Origin: Candidatus Nitrotoga sp. AM1P
Lineage (GTDB): Bacteria; Pseudomonadota; Gammaproteobacteria; Burkholderiales; Gallionellaceae
NCBI RefSeq assembly: GCF_013168275.1
Contig: NZ_AP019547.1
Coordinates: forward strand, 1,984,001-2,048,000
DNA: 64,000 nt
Direction of reading: 5' to 3'
Part shown: piece by piece, positions 8,439 to 17,363 of the stretch
How positions within the stretch are numbered: position 1 is the stretch's first letter
Layout: every line of letters starts with the position of its first letter
Notes under the pieces: generated by a model
The model's database searches: none
Seen by the model: only the letters and a program-made list of their open reading frames with translations
Told to the model about the DNA's origin: nothing
Translations under genes and position numbers: made by a program

Positions 8439-9929
8439 TTAAATATTTCCTGATATCGCAGTCGTATACTTATGATTGAAATTGCCACCGTATGTTGCCA
8501 AAACTCCAGGTGCCGCATTCTGATTTATGAAATCTTGCAACATGAAACCAACGGTTGGCAAACCGAGATAGGTATCGCCATCAATACTCGTTAACGAATG
8601 GGCAGCTGTTGGATGATTAACACCATTACCATCAGTTTGTCCATTAGCGACAGTGATTCCAGTGGCGTTAAAGGCCATGCGCAGCCATCCATTCTCGAAG
8701 TTAACCGGAACATTTACTTCATTAACTGAACCCAACACGTGACTGTTGTTGAACGTCACAACAGTTGTTTCCCAGCATAGAGCTGTACCGCCACCTGGTG
8801 CAGGTGGAGAGAAGTCAACTGTAGCGACGTTACCTTCTTCGCGGTTCCAGTAGCTCAGACCAACCGGTTCGCACGCACCATTAAGCCAGAACTTGTGGGT
8901 AAATGGGCTATACAGCAGAGTGGCGTCGGTTGACAATGCGGGGTTATGAACAGGCACATTGTATCGTTTGGTCGGCATTGTTACCACCCAGTCTGTACCG
9001 GACAGCGTTGCATTATCCAGAACAAACTCGTTGATGATGTTGTTGTGCATCAGCAACGCGCTCACAGTATTATCACCACTGGACCAATTGCTAGTGACGG
9101 TTCCACCATTGCTAAATACTACGCTAGAGAGAGCAGCGAACGTCAAGTCTGGGAAAATGCTACCAGGAGGATTCCAGATATTCTGAACATTTGAAGGTGC
9201 GAAGGCATCCAAGGCAACTGGGTCATAGCCAAAATCAGTTCCACCTGCTACACCTATCAGAGAGGCCGTTCCTGCCAAGCCACCCGATGAAGGATTGGCT
9301 CTGGCTGATTGGTTACCCACGACCAATGAGCTAAGACGACCCATATCCATATTTGAAGCTTGAACCACTGAACAATTTGCCGGTGTGCCAGCTACGTGAG
9401 TGATAGCTGCATTGATCGCGGTATTTGTAATCGTGCCCATTTCGATAATCTCAAAATAGCCTTCACGAGTACGATCCAAGGATTGAGTTTCACCATCCCC
9501 ACCACTTTGTTGTATACCTTCAAGAGCAGCACCGGAATACGCGAAATTCACGAACTCTTTACCTCCAGCTGGAATTGCAGGAGCAGTGCAGGACTTATCG
9601 GCAGTAACAAGCTTCGCGCCATTAGCAGTATTCACAATCGCAGCAGTCCACATGTCATTCGGGGACAGATAAAGGTTAAAGTCAAGTACTTCACGGCTGT
9701 TCTTGCCTTCGGTAAAACGCACTTTTACGGCTTTTGAAGAATTTGTCGTGTTCACTACGGACATATAAGTGTCCATTCCAGCACGTGTGGTGTAATACGG
9801 ATAAATCAGGACTTGACCCAAACCGTTTGAATTTACGTTTACATCAGCACTTGCTGTATTCGCTATACCAACCGAGCTTACCGCCGCTACCAAAGCAAGA
9901 TACAGTGATTTTCTTTTAAATTTTTGCAT
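8439..9929 (-). CDS. Secreted protein of unnamed family, copy 1
   Basis: 496 residues. It has a signal peptide (about 1-28, ending ASA). The mature protein opens with GLGQVLIYPYYTTRAGMDTY and is beta-rich with no enzymatic motif. A second family member is encoded at 52796-54304: the opening block, REGYFEIIEMGTITNT, TMPTKRYNVPVHNP and the end QNAAPGVLATYGGNFNHKYTT are shared almost exactly. Four cysteines sit in equivalent places (KSCTAP, ANC, GACE, LCW), which suggests two disulfides. AGGAG precedes the ATG. An inverted repeat TGAAGT-TTG-ACTTCA at 9965-9979 lies in the leader. The function is unknown; an abundant surface or S-layer-like protein is one possibility. Confidence 0.8.
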   Translation of the reverse strand: MQKFKRKSLYLALVAAVSSVGIANTASADVNVNSNGLGQVLIYPYYTTRAGMDTYMSVVNTTNSSKAVKVRFTEGKNSREVLDFNLYLSPNDMWTAAIVNTANGAKLVTADKSCTAPAIPAGGKEFVNFAYSGAALEGIQQSGGDGETQSLDRTREGYFEIIEMGTITNTAINAAITHVAGTPANCSVVQASNMDMGRLSSLVVGNQSARANPSSGGLAGTASLIGVAGGTDFGYDPVALDAFAPSNVQNIWNPPGSIFPDLTFAALSSVVFSNGGTVTSNWSSGDNTVSALLMHNNIINEFVLDNATLSGTDWVVTMPTKRYNVPVHNPALSTDATLLYSPFTHKFWLNGACEPVGLSYWNREEGNVATVDFSPPAPGGGTALCWETTVVTFNNSHVLGSVNEVNVPVNFENGWLRMAFNATGITVANGQTDGNGVNHPTAAHSLTSIDGDTYLGLPTVGFMLQDFINQNAAPGVLATYGGNFNHKYTTAISGNI

Positions 9930-10132
9930 TATTGCTAGACTCCTTATATTTTGTTACGAAATGTTGAAGTTTGACTTCAGGAAAAGATTATTACTTTTTA
10001 TAAAGTATTACTTCAATAATTACTACAGTCGACTTTAGAAATTACTGCGATGTTATTGTATATCATAGTTGTTTCATTCTACAAGTGATTTTTTGTACAC
10101 ATAATCCTCCTATCTAAATCCATAACCCCTAA

Positions 10133-10555
10133 TTATCTGCGCGGGACGAACCACCATTTCCCATCTTGACGCAACCAATTCTCGTCCAGACGAGTCTCAA
10201 GAGACTTAATATCACGGTAGCTATACTCAACTGCCATCAATACCTTACAACGGTCTTGCTCGCATGAAACAGAATCCACATTTGCTTTTTTCCAAATGCC
10301 CCCACGGACTTTAGCTTTATATAAATCCAGCGACATAACATCACGTGTACCTGGACTCAGATAACTATACGCTTTAGTGAAATCTCCTTTTATTAAAGCT
10401 TCCCAGCGTGCTGCGGCTAGATCGGCAACTATCTTTTGCGGTTCAATTTGTACTGACTGTGTTAAACCACCACCCGATCCTGCACAACCCATTATTCCCA
10501 CACTCAGAATAAGCGCTGACACACCCCTACGCAACTCATAAACCATTCCACACAT
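10133..10555 (-). CDS. Putative lipoprotein
   Basis: About 140 residues. The N-terminus has a short basic segment, a hydrophobic core and a lipobox-like SVGIMGC, so the mature protein would be anchored by the Cys in GCAGSGGG. The rest contains WEALIKGDFTKAYSYLSP and ends ENWLRQDGKWWFVPRR, the pattern of NTF2-like or DUF4878-like periplasmic domains. The frame opens at a TTG at 10579; ATG 10555 is chosen, and ATG 10546 is also possible. None has a convincing Shine-Dalgarno sequence. It lies between the secreted-family gene and the type II secretion locus, in the same direction. The function is unknown. Confidence 0.65.
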   Translation of the reverse strand: MCGMVYELRRGVSALILSVGIMGCAGSGGGLTQSVQIEPQKIVADLAAARWEALIKGDFTKAYSYLSPGTRDVMSLDLYKAKVRGGIWKKANVDSVSCEQDRCKVLMAVEYSYRDIKSLETRLDENWLRQDGKWWFVPRR

Positions 10556-10579
10556 CCGTTTTTTCAAAAGCTCACCCAA

Positions 10580-10930
10580 AATACCTACGTTTTTTTATTT
10601 TGACTATAGTCACTCGTGCGTTAATAAACTGTCAAGGACAATCTAAACTCTTTTGCGAGGCTGTCTCTTTTTTACAACACACAGAAGTTATTAAAGTGTG
10701 TTAACCCAGTTATTTTAGTATTTAATGAGCCGTTACTGATTCCAAATATCAAACAATTTGTTACCTGAAATTTATTTACAAAAGATTGAACTCAGAATTA
10801 AATCTGTCAATCACCAACAAACAGAATTTCACTGTTCACATCTCATCGTTATTCATCTTGCATATCACTTTACGACAAAGGTAAGAAATACTTTAGGACA
10901 CTCCAAGGTTTTCTTAATGCAAGCAGGATG
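10580..10930. other. Intergenic region after gspD
   Basis: 351 AT-rich bases between the gspD stop and the lipoprotein start. A TTGACA on the minus strand near 10635 could be a -35 box for the lipoprotein gene, but no -10 box stands at 16-18 bp from it. I found no clear terminator for the type II secretion operon and no gene. Confidence 0.4.
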
Positions 10931-13213
10931 CTATCTGAGTAAAGGAACCTGTTTAACTTGCTTATCCATTTGTTTGGGTATGTCGCCGGGCTTTCCAACT
11001 TTTTCCAGAAGCTCATTCAATCCGACAGGCTTCTTTGGTATATCGCTAGATTTTCCGACATTCTCCAAAAGATCACCTAATCCGCTAAGTTTTTTGCGGA
11101 ATTCTTCGCTGACATCATGCGCCTGCTGATTATTGGCCACCAAACGCGGTGTAATCAGAAGAACCAGTTCGGTGCGATTATTAGCAAAGGTCTGAGCACC
11201 AAACAATCCACCGATATATGGAATTTTCGATAGGTACGGCAATCCGCTACTGGCTACGGTTTTGTTATCCGTAATTAATCCGCCCAATACCATGGTTTCG
11301 CCGGATTTAACCACCACTGTGGTTTTTACCGCACGTTTGCTGATAGTAGGTGAATTAATTGAAGAGGTTGTAGTTATTGAGGCCGCACTAACTTCTTGAT
11401 TAATATCCATCGTAACTTGGCCACCGGCATTGATACGCGGCGTAACCGTTAATAAAATTCCGGTATCAATATACTGAATTGAAGCAATAAGCCCTGTGGC
11501 AGAGCCTAAAACAGATTGAGTTTGGCTGGTAATCGGCACCCGATCGCCGACCTGAATTTTGGCGGTCTGGTTGTCTGTGACCATTATATGCGGCGAGGAA
11601 ATCACCTTGACGCGCGAATCAGTTGCCAACAAATTGAGTGCAGCAGCCACTCCGCCCGCCACATTCGAATTAGTCATCATATAGGAAAAACCAGGAGCCA
11701 ATGCACTAATCCCCGGGCCGCCAATATCGAGCTTGCCGCTTCCGCGTTGTCCATTTTTGAAAGCCCATTCCAGGCCAAACTTCAAATCACCGGTTAGCGT
11801 TACCTCGGCGATGGTAACATCAATTAAAACCTGTCGCGGTGGCACATCAAGCTTGCGAATGGCGGTTTCTATTTTTTCGTAATTGGCTGGCGAGGCAAGA
11901 ATCAACAGGGCATTATTGTCCTTGTCGGCGAGCACGCGAACGTCCCCCTTAACCGCGACGCTATCGCCAGCAGCAGCTTGCTGTTCCGGAGTTGCTTCCA
12001 CGGGAGTTTCTGTTGACTTTACCTCTGCCGGAGCCAAGCCAGGAGCAAGCGCAGGCGGAAGCGAAGTTGAGGCTGCTGATTTACTGAATACATTGTTGAG
12101 CAATGCTGCCAGCTTCTCAGCCATTCCATTCTGTACCGGATAAACGAACAAGCGCATGCCACCACCAACCCCACCCGTATGATCCAAACGTTCAATCCAA
12201 ATTTTGGCCTGCTCCAGATATTTGGGCTGCTGCGTGATAACCAGAATAGCATTAAGGCGCTCGATGGGTACCAGTTTCACAACTCCAGCCAACGGGCTGA
12301 GCGCCTGAGCGCCAAAAATTTTATTAAGATCAGCTACTGCAGTCTTCACATCAACACTTTGCAACGTGAACAAAGCAACTGACATACCTGACAACCAATC
12401 CACATCGAACATGGCGATGGTGTCCTGTAAATGTTTTAATTCGCGTTCAGTACCGGAAAGAATAATAAGGTTGCGTGGTTCATCGATACGCACGGCATTC
12501 GCTTCAGTAACAAATGGCTCAAGAATCTTTACCATTTCCTTGGCGGCGATAAATTTTAACGGCGCGATCTGAACACTGTAACCACGGCCACCTTGCAATA
12601 TTACCTTATCGTCTCCTAATTGCGGGGTGATCGAACCGCGTGTGGCCGTAGCAGCTGGCACCACTTTGTAAATCCCTTCTTCCCTGATGATCGCTGCACC
12701 ATTCATGCGCAACAACGTTTCCAGTGTTGGCAACAAATCCTTCCTCTGAAGGGGACTGCTGGTATGTAAATTGATTACTCCTTGCACCTTAGGATCAATG
12801 ATGTAAGTTTCATTGAATATATCGCCGACAATTGCTTTGACAACCTCGCGTAAGTCAGCACCCTCGAAATTGAGCATCATTTCGTCTCCTGCAGCTGGTT
12901 TGGCCACGCTTGCAACTGGCGGTACTGGCGCATTGACAAATACACCAGTACCGGGATACAACTTGACCTTCTCCGGGCCATCGACAACGACAAGCTTCTC
13001 CTCTTTCTTGTTCTTGGTCTCCGTATCGCTAATATTCTGCGTAACGAAGTATGGCTTCACGATCTCTTCGTTTTTCTTTTCATCGCTCTTCTTTTCATCA
13101 CTTTTCTTTTCATCGCTCTTCTTGGCTTCAAATGTCTTGAAGAAAGTAGCACACCCTCCCAGAACAGGGAGCGTAATCATAACTAGTATCCAATGCCGGT
13201 AAGCTTTATTCAT
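10931..13213 (-). CDS. gspD: Type II secretion outer-membrane secretin GspD
   Basis: 760 residues, somewhat longer than the usual 650-700. The N-terminus has a hydrophobic core ending in LGGC, so it may be lipidated. A KSDEK repeat region (about 33-50) follows. The periplasmic N0 domain begins near 110 (MMLNFEGADLREVVKAIV), N1-N3 follow, and the C-terminal secretin beta-domain spans about 545-700 with VPITSQTQSV, GILLTVTPRI, VVKSGETMVLGGL and ELVLLITPRLV. It forms the multimeric outer-membrane channel for folded exoproteins. It is the last gene of the gspL-M-C-D unit, 56 bp after the GspC-like gene. The C-terminal tail has two near-repeats (GLGDLLENVGKSSDIPKK and GLNELLEKVGKPGDIPKQ), possibly a pilotin-binding S-domain. 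Confidence 0.95.
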   Translation of the reverse strand: MNKAYRHWILVMITLPVLGGCATFFKTFEAKKSDEKKSDEKKSDEKKNEEIVKPYFVTQNISDTETKNKKEEKLVVVDGPEKVKLYPGTGVFVNAPVPPVASVAKPAAGDEMMLNFEGADLREVVKAIVGDIFNETYIIDPKVQGVINLHTSSPLQRKDLLPTLETLLRMNGAAIIREEGIYKVVPAATATRGSITPQLGDDKVILQGGRGYSVQIAPLKFIAAKEMVKILEPFVTEANAVRIDEPRNLIILSGTERELKHLQDTIAMFDVDWLSGMSVALFTLQSVDVKTAVADLNKIFGAQALSPLAGVVKLVPIERLNAILVITQQPKYLEQAKIWIERLDHTGGVGGGMRLFVYPVQNGMAEKLAALLNNVFSKSAASTSLPPALAPGLAPAEVKSTETPVEATPEQQAAAGDSVAVKGDVRVLADKDNNALLILASPANYEKIETAIRKLDVPPRQVLIDVTIAEVTLTGDLKFGLEWAFKNGQRGSGKLDIGGPGISALAPGFSYMMTNSNVAGGVAAALNLLATDSRVKVISSPHIMVTDNQTAKIQVGDRVPITSQTQSVLGSATGLIASIQYIDTGILLTVTPRINAGGQVTMDINQEVSAASITTTSSINSPTISKRAVKTTVVVKSGETMVLGGLITDNKTVASSGLPYLSKIPYIGGLFGAQTFANNRTELVLLITPRLVANNQQAHDVSEEFRKKLSGLGDLLENVGKSSDIPKKPVGLNELLEKVGKPGDIPKQMDKQVKQVPLLR
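13077..13121 (-). repeat. Three 15-bp tandem repeats inside gspD
   Basis: Three head-to-tail copies of a 15-nt unit (plus strand TTTTCATCGCTCTTC, with the middle copy differing at two positions) encode KSDEK repeats just after the GspD signal region. An in-frame 15-nt unit can expand or contract without breaking the gene, which would vary the length of a charged linker. Confidence 0.85.
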
Positions 13214-13269
13214 ACCCGTTCTCTTTTCTCTGTAATAGCGTTTTAACTTCTTAATAAAAATATATTTGT

Positions 13270-14016
13270 TTATTCAGGTGGTTGTTGTCGCAATGCACGT
13301 CGGCGTTCAAAAACAGACCGTGGATCATCCACGTTCTTCTCTGGAGCTGAAGTTGACGCCCCAGGCAGTGGCACAACGGGAGCGGCAAGTTGCGCTGACG
13401 CATGTGGGCTTCCGGACTTTCCTGGCCCCGGCACTGTCTTGATTTTCAATATTATTTCCTCGTGCTCATCACCCTGTTTGAAAGTGATTTTATCACGCTC
13501 CAATTTTTCAACTTGCATGCCGTTGATTTCTTGGCCCAGCTCGACACGCACCATCTTGCGAGAAGCGACTTCTCGTAACAACGCAATATTTTTATCCTTG
13601 GTAATAATGATGCCGTCCAAAATAAACTGCCCTTTGCGCATGGTTGGTTTGGGCGGCTCTATCGCAACAGACACAAGCGGTGGGGACGGCGGCGACAACA
13701 AAGACCCTGGACGGCGAGTAGACATAGGCGATGCCGAACGCTGGCTAGGCACGAATTTGGGAGGCAGTGGGCGACGGCTTGAGACAAACAGTGGCCGTGC
13801 CAATATCTCTGTATAAGATTTGTCCAGTGAGCGTAAAGCGAACTCTGGCTGCAATGACAGCACTACCGGCCTGGCTTTTTGAGACTTTGGTGGCGGCACG
13901 GGCAGGTTGACGCGACGACCCCAACCAAGTTCGGTGCCAATCGTCCCGGTCAGAAACAAGATCAACGCCAACAATAATAGGGTTGTGAAATGGCGAGGTT
14001 CGAAGGACAATTTCAT
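13270..14016 (-). CDS. Type II secretion inner-membrane protein, GspC-like
   Basis: 248 residues with a short cytoplasmic N-terminus, one transmembrane helix (about 12-30), a Pro-rich linker and a homology-region-like domain at 125-190 (LDGIIITKDKNIALLREVASRKMVRVELGQEINGMQVEKL). That organisation fits GspC/PulC, which couples the secretin to the inner-membrane platform. The C-terminal PDZ or coiled-coil of classical GspC is absent and replaced by a Pro/Ala-rich tail. In related betaproteobacterial loci this position is sometimes annotated as GspN. The start overlaps the gspM stop by 4 bp (14013-14016). Confidence 0.7.
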   Translation of the reverse strand: MKLSFEPRHFTTLLLLALILFLTGTIGTELGWGRRVNLPVPPPKSQKARPVVLSLQPEFALRSLDKSYTEILARPLFVSSRRPLPPKFVPSQRSASPMSTRRPGSLLSPPSPPLVSVAIEPPKPTMRKGQFILDGIIITKDKNIALLREVASRKMVRVELGQEINGMQVEKLERDKITFKQGDEHEEIILKIKTVPGPGKSGSPHASAQLAAPVVPLPGASTSAPEKNVDDPRSVFERRRALRQQPPE

Positions 14017-14591
14017 TTTTTATCCGCTACCAACGTATAGCCAGATGCATCAAACTGCGCTATTAGTTCCGGCTCTGTCACGGGCGCGCCCTTATTCAAA
14101 GCATTCGCCTGCGAGCGTATGCTGACATTATCAAGCAGCAGATAGGGCTGAACTGTTTCTACAGCATAAAGAATTTTTCTCAGCGTGGGCAGGTTGCTGG
14201 TAAATTGAATGTTAACCGTAACACGACGATAACCACCGTCATCCTTGAATGGCACCACCTGCATGCTGACTAGCTTACCCCCATTGGCCTCGATCAGATT
14301 TTTAGCGGTTTCCTGGATTTCCGAAGCGGCCAATGCAACGCCGGTATTTCTTAGGAAATGCTGGCGACCATTTTTTTGCTTTACCTGATCGAGTGCCGAC
14401 TGGACTTCGGCATGAGTCGCTACAACGTGCCGGTAACGTCCCAAGTAATCAGCCAGACTATCCAGCGACTGGTCGTAATGGCGATGCAACATATTAATCG
14501 GGATGAACAGCAGCAAAACACCAATCGTCAGGAACAATATTAACAACCCAATGGCCAAGCCACGACTTTGATTTTTACTGAGGGCACGCAT
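14013..14591 (-). CDS. gspM: Type II secretion protein GspM (T2SSM_b type)
   Basis: 192 residues with one N-terminal transmembrane helix (about 12-32), a coiled-coil-like helix and a ferredoxin-like periplasmic domain (LVSMQVVPFKDDGGYRRVTVNIQF, LRKILYAVETVQPYLLLDNVSI). This is the short GspM variant (T2SSM_b) common with PilN-like GspL. It shares one base with the gspL stop (TGATG), so translation is coupled. It acts with GspL in the inner-membrane platform. Confidence 0.8.
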   Translation of the reverse strand: MRALSKNQSRGLAIGLLILFLTIGVLLLFIPINMLHRHYDQSLDSLADYLGRYRHVVATHAEVQSALDQVKQKNGRQHFLRNTGVALAASEIQETAKNLIEANGGKLVSMQVVPFKDDGGYRRVTVNIQFTSNLPTLRKILYAVETVQPYLLLDNVSIRSQANALNKGAPVTEPELIAQFDASGYTLVADKK

Positions 14592-15970
14592 CAGGGTTGA
14601 GCCTTTGGATATGGCGCCGCTTTTATTGCCTGTTTAACTGGCGTATTCGAAACTGGCGGCGCTGGCTTAAGGGCTGGGATTCGTAGCGGCAATGGCGAAT
14701 TAAACTTCTCCGCTTCAAGCTTGCTGGATTCAGACATAGGTTGCTCTGATTTGCTGGCGCCGTTATCGAGTTTGCCTGATTCAGGCTCGATAGCGGGCGA
14801 TGGTGGTTGTAATGCAGACTGTTGGGGCGCGGGCACAATGACTTCAGCAGGCGGCACTGTCTTAATTTCTGCCGCCAGATGGTAACGCTCGCTGTTTGGC
14901 ATATTTCCTTTGGTCAGCGGCGAGCGAAAGTTGGCGTCATGCAAAATCTTGGCGCTCTCAATCAAGGCGATCAATTTCGACGAGGAGCCGGTTTCCCCCT
15001 GGATTTGCAGCTCCTTACCTTTGAGATTGAATTGTTGCACCCAGGTATCGTCCGGTAATAGGTGAGATAATTCGTCCAGCAATATTATTAGTGGCGGGAC
15101 TGCCTGCTTTTTATCTAGCATAAAATTAAATTCTGCGGCTAGCCTTTCTTGTTCACGCCGCAATACGTCGGTTTCTCTCGCTTGCTGCTTGGCACGATCA
15201 ACTATCGGCAACAGTGCAATCACGGCTTGTCGCTTCTGCCAGATCGGAATGGTTATAGCGATCATTGCCAGTATCAGCATTAGCAGCAATAACCCAGCAT
15301 TGGTTCCACGCAACTTGGAAGGCTTAGTAGTGCTGCGCTCAGCGGGCATCAGGTTGATGGCATCGCCGTCCGGCACAGCAATGCCAGCAACATACACGGC
15401 ATTGACTGGTGCACCCCAACGCTCCAGCAGCTCAAGCGACCTATCCACCGCTGAGCGTGGTACAACCACCAGCTTCACGACAAGCTGGTTTTTTTGGTTT
15501 TCCACATGCAACACACGAAAATCAAAATAAACTTGCTCAGCTTTAAATGGGGTATGGCGATCCATTTCAAAACCTAGCACTTGGCGCAGATTCTTAGCTG
15601 CCGCCAGAGGCAGCTCGACCTGTTTGACTAGGCATTGAGTATCAGTGAGACACAACGCAACCTGCTCATCGCGTTTATGTAGCTTGCTAAAAAGTGCCTG
15701 AAAGGCAATGCTTTGAGTATCATGATCGCCAGATTGCCTATCGACTTGACCCTGCACGGTCAAGCTGTCTTTCAGCCAGCGCCGCAGTATAACGGCTTGA
15801 GGAGTAACTTCTATCAGCAGTCCATTAGCGGTATTTGCCCTGGATTGCCGCAACCATTGTGGCACAAGCACAATGAGTTCACCCGACCACCAACGCCAAA
15901 AGTGCCCAAGTGGAGAGTTTTTGTCAAAAGTAAAGCGCGACTGGCGCGCGGTTTGAATTTTATTTGTCAT
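14591..15970 (-). CDS. gspL: Type II secretion protein GspL (PilM/PilN-like)
   Basis: 459 residues. The N-terminal cytoplasmic part has an actin-like PilM-type fold (VALCLTDTQCLVKQVELPLAAAKNLRQVLGFEMDRHTPF), with one transmembrane helix near 225-245 (LLLLMLILAMIAITIPIW). A PilN-like periplasmic domain with LDELSHLLPDDTWVQQFNLKGKELQIQGE follows, then a long Pro-rich tail of about 90 residues. GspL recruits the GspE ATPase to the membrane. It is the first gene of the L-M-C-D half of the locus; a 457-bp gap separates it from gspK. Confidence 0.85.
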   Translation of the reverse strand: MTNKIQTARQSRFTFDKNSPLGHFWRWWSGELIVLVPQWLRQSRANTANGLLIEVTPQAVILRRWLKDSLTVQGQVDRQSGDHDTQSIAFQALFSKLHKRDEQVALCLTDTQCLVKQVELPLAAAKNLRQVLGFEMDRHTPFKAEQVYFDFRVLHVENQKNQLVVKLVVVPRSAVDRSLELLERWGAPVNAVYVAGIAVPDGDAINLMPAERSTTKPSKLRGTNAGLLLLMLILAMIAITIPIWQKRQAVIALLPIVDRAKQQARETDVLRREQERLAAEFNFMLDKKQAVPPLIILLDELSHLLPDDTWVQQFNLKGKELQIQGETGSSSKLIALIESAKILHDANFRSPLTKGNMPNSERYHLAAEIKTVPPAEVIVPAPQQSALQPPSPAIEPESGKLDNGASKSEQPMSESSKLEAEKFNSPLPLRIPALKPAPPVSNTPVKQAIKAAPYPKAQP

Positions 15971-16427
15971 GTAAAGCTGCAGTGCGCATGGAGCGTTCCT
16001 CTCATCCCAGCAAAGAGAGGCTTAAGAGCAATGTGTTCTGCCTTAATGACAGAAGAAGTGCATGATAATCAATTGTTACTATAATTCGCTCTGTCTTTAT
16101 CAACATCTGGCTATTCTAAGGTGCAGTCACTCAATACATGGATACGCAACGACACATCCAAAGGTTGCTTGGAGTTAGCTAATTATCGTTAAGTTCAATC
16201 AAAGCTTTATACTTATTATAAAAATTAGAATAATGCATTCATCAGGGCACTGTCATTTGAATTTTTCGCCTGAACTTCAAATATCCTCAGAAAGCATACG
16301 TTGATAATGGATATACAACATTCCATATGGGAATAGGGCAATCATTAATTTTGATGGAAATTGCGCGATCAGCTCTCTTACTTATCGCTCCGCGCAAATG
16401 GAAAGTGGATTAATCGCGCACAGTCTA
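15971..16427. other. 457-bp gap inside the type II secretion locus
   Basis: No credible gene on either strand; the short open frames are poor in codon structure. It must hold the promoter of gspL and the end of the gspEFGHIJK transcript. A small hairpin CCTCTC/GAGAGG (15998-16020) lies in the gspL leader, and a near-palindrome around ATTCCATATGGGAAT near 16320 is visible. Most of it is AT-rich. An internal gap of this size is unusual for gsp operons. Confidence 0.6.
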
Positions 16428-17363
16428 TTAGTTAATAGCTGCTGGTCCTTCAACGATCGGCTTTGGAGTCGCTTCCCCTTCCTTCCAGGAAAAAAAAACG
16501 AACTTACGAACGGTGCCTTGATCAACTTTTACCACAGTTTCACGTACAAACACTGTACCATCTGGCAATGCCGCTTCGGCACGAACACTATACACGGAAC
16601 CGTCGTCACCCGCTACAGCAGCGGCAGCCGGTGCAAACGGTGGTGGCGGTAAATTTTTGAGTAAAGCCTCCTGACGTGCTAAAAGATAAGCGTCTACCAG
16701 CGCTATATTGGCACCGGGTAGTGCAAGCAAAACTTTTCTCGGCGCAATAGCTGCATTTATCCCAGCCTGATGTGAATCTACAGTCAGTGCATCTGCCAGA
16801 TTTGCGTATAGCTCTGGTGTCATGCCCAACACCCGCTGCAATTCATTAACCGTTTCGAACGGTGCATTAGCCGGGCGGTATTTCAACCCGGCAGCTTTGT
16901 ATTCCGCAACCTCGGCACCTTTAGGACGCGGCAAATCATCACCGTCGCGCCAATCCACAATAGCATTCAGCAGGACATTGCTTTCTTCATCGTTAAGACC
17001 GACACTTTTTAACAAGCCCTTCAGCAAATCGTCTGACGCACTATTAATGTCAATTTTACCGGATACATCCAAGAGCGTAATGTTGAGCTTGGCACCCCCG
17101 AATTCCCACTGATGTGGCGCGCCATCGCCCTTCCATCGCTGCAGATCGCTGGCCGGTTTGAACATTTCATAGAACGCACGCTGCATGCCACCATCAGCCA
17201 CCGCCTGGGCACGTGCTGCAGCTGCTAAATTCTGGGCTAGCAGCGTATCAGTACGCATGCTGAAAGCGAAACTGGCAGCAATCACCGTCAACAGTGTGGT
17301 TGCCCACAACACCAGCACCAATGCAATACCATGTTGGTGTTTTTTGTTGATCACGGCCTTCAT
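16428..17363 (-). CDS. gspK: Type II secretion minor pseudopilin GspK
   Basis: 311 residues. The N-terminal GIALVLVLWATTLLTVIAASFAFSMRTD is the GspK prepilin helix. The following large domain has LLDVSGKIDINSASDDLLKGLL, VDWRDGDDLPRPKGAE and FETVNELQRVLGMTPELYANLADALTV, all standard for GspK. GspK caps the pseudopilus tip with GspI and GspJ and stops its growth. The start overlaps the gspJ stop by 4 bp. Confidence 0.92.
   Translation of the reverse strand: MKAVINKKHQHGIALVLVLWATTLLTVIAASFAFSMRTDTLLAQNLAAAARAQAVADGGMQRAFYEMFKPASDLQRWKGDGAPHQWEFGGAKLNITLLDVSGKIDINSASDDLLKGLLKSVGLNDEESNVLLNAIVDWRDGDDLPRPKGAEVAEYKAAGLKYRPANAPFETVNELQRVLGMTPELYANLADALTVDSHQAGINAAIAPRKVLLALPGANIALVDAYLLARQEALLKNLPPPPFAPAAAAVAGDDGSVYSVRAEAALPDGTVFVRETVVKVDQGTVRKFVFFSWKEGEATPKPIVEGPAAIN

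Noticed and set aside
10600..10640. TTGACA on the minus strand as promoter of the lipoprotein gene
   Set aside because: The nearest -10-like TATAGT is 21 bp away, outside normal spacing.
10758..11129. 123-residue plus-strand frame
   Set aside because: Its right half is the antisense shadow of the gspD 3' end, and the left half is AT-rich noncoding DNA.
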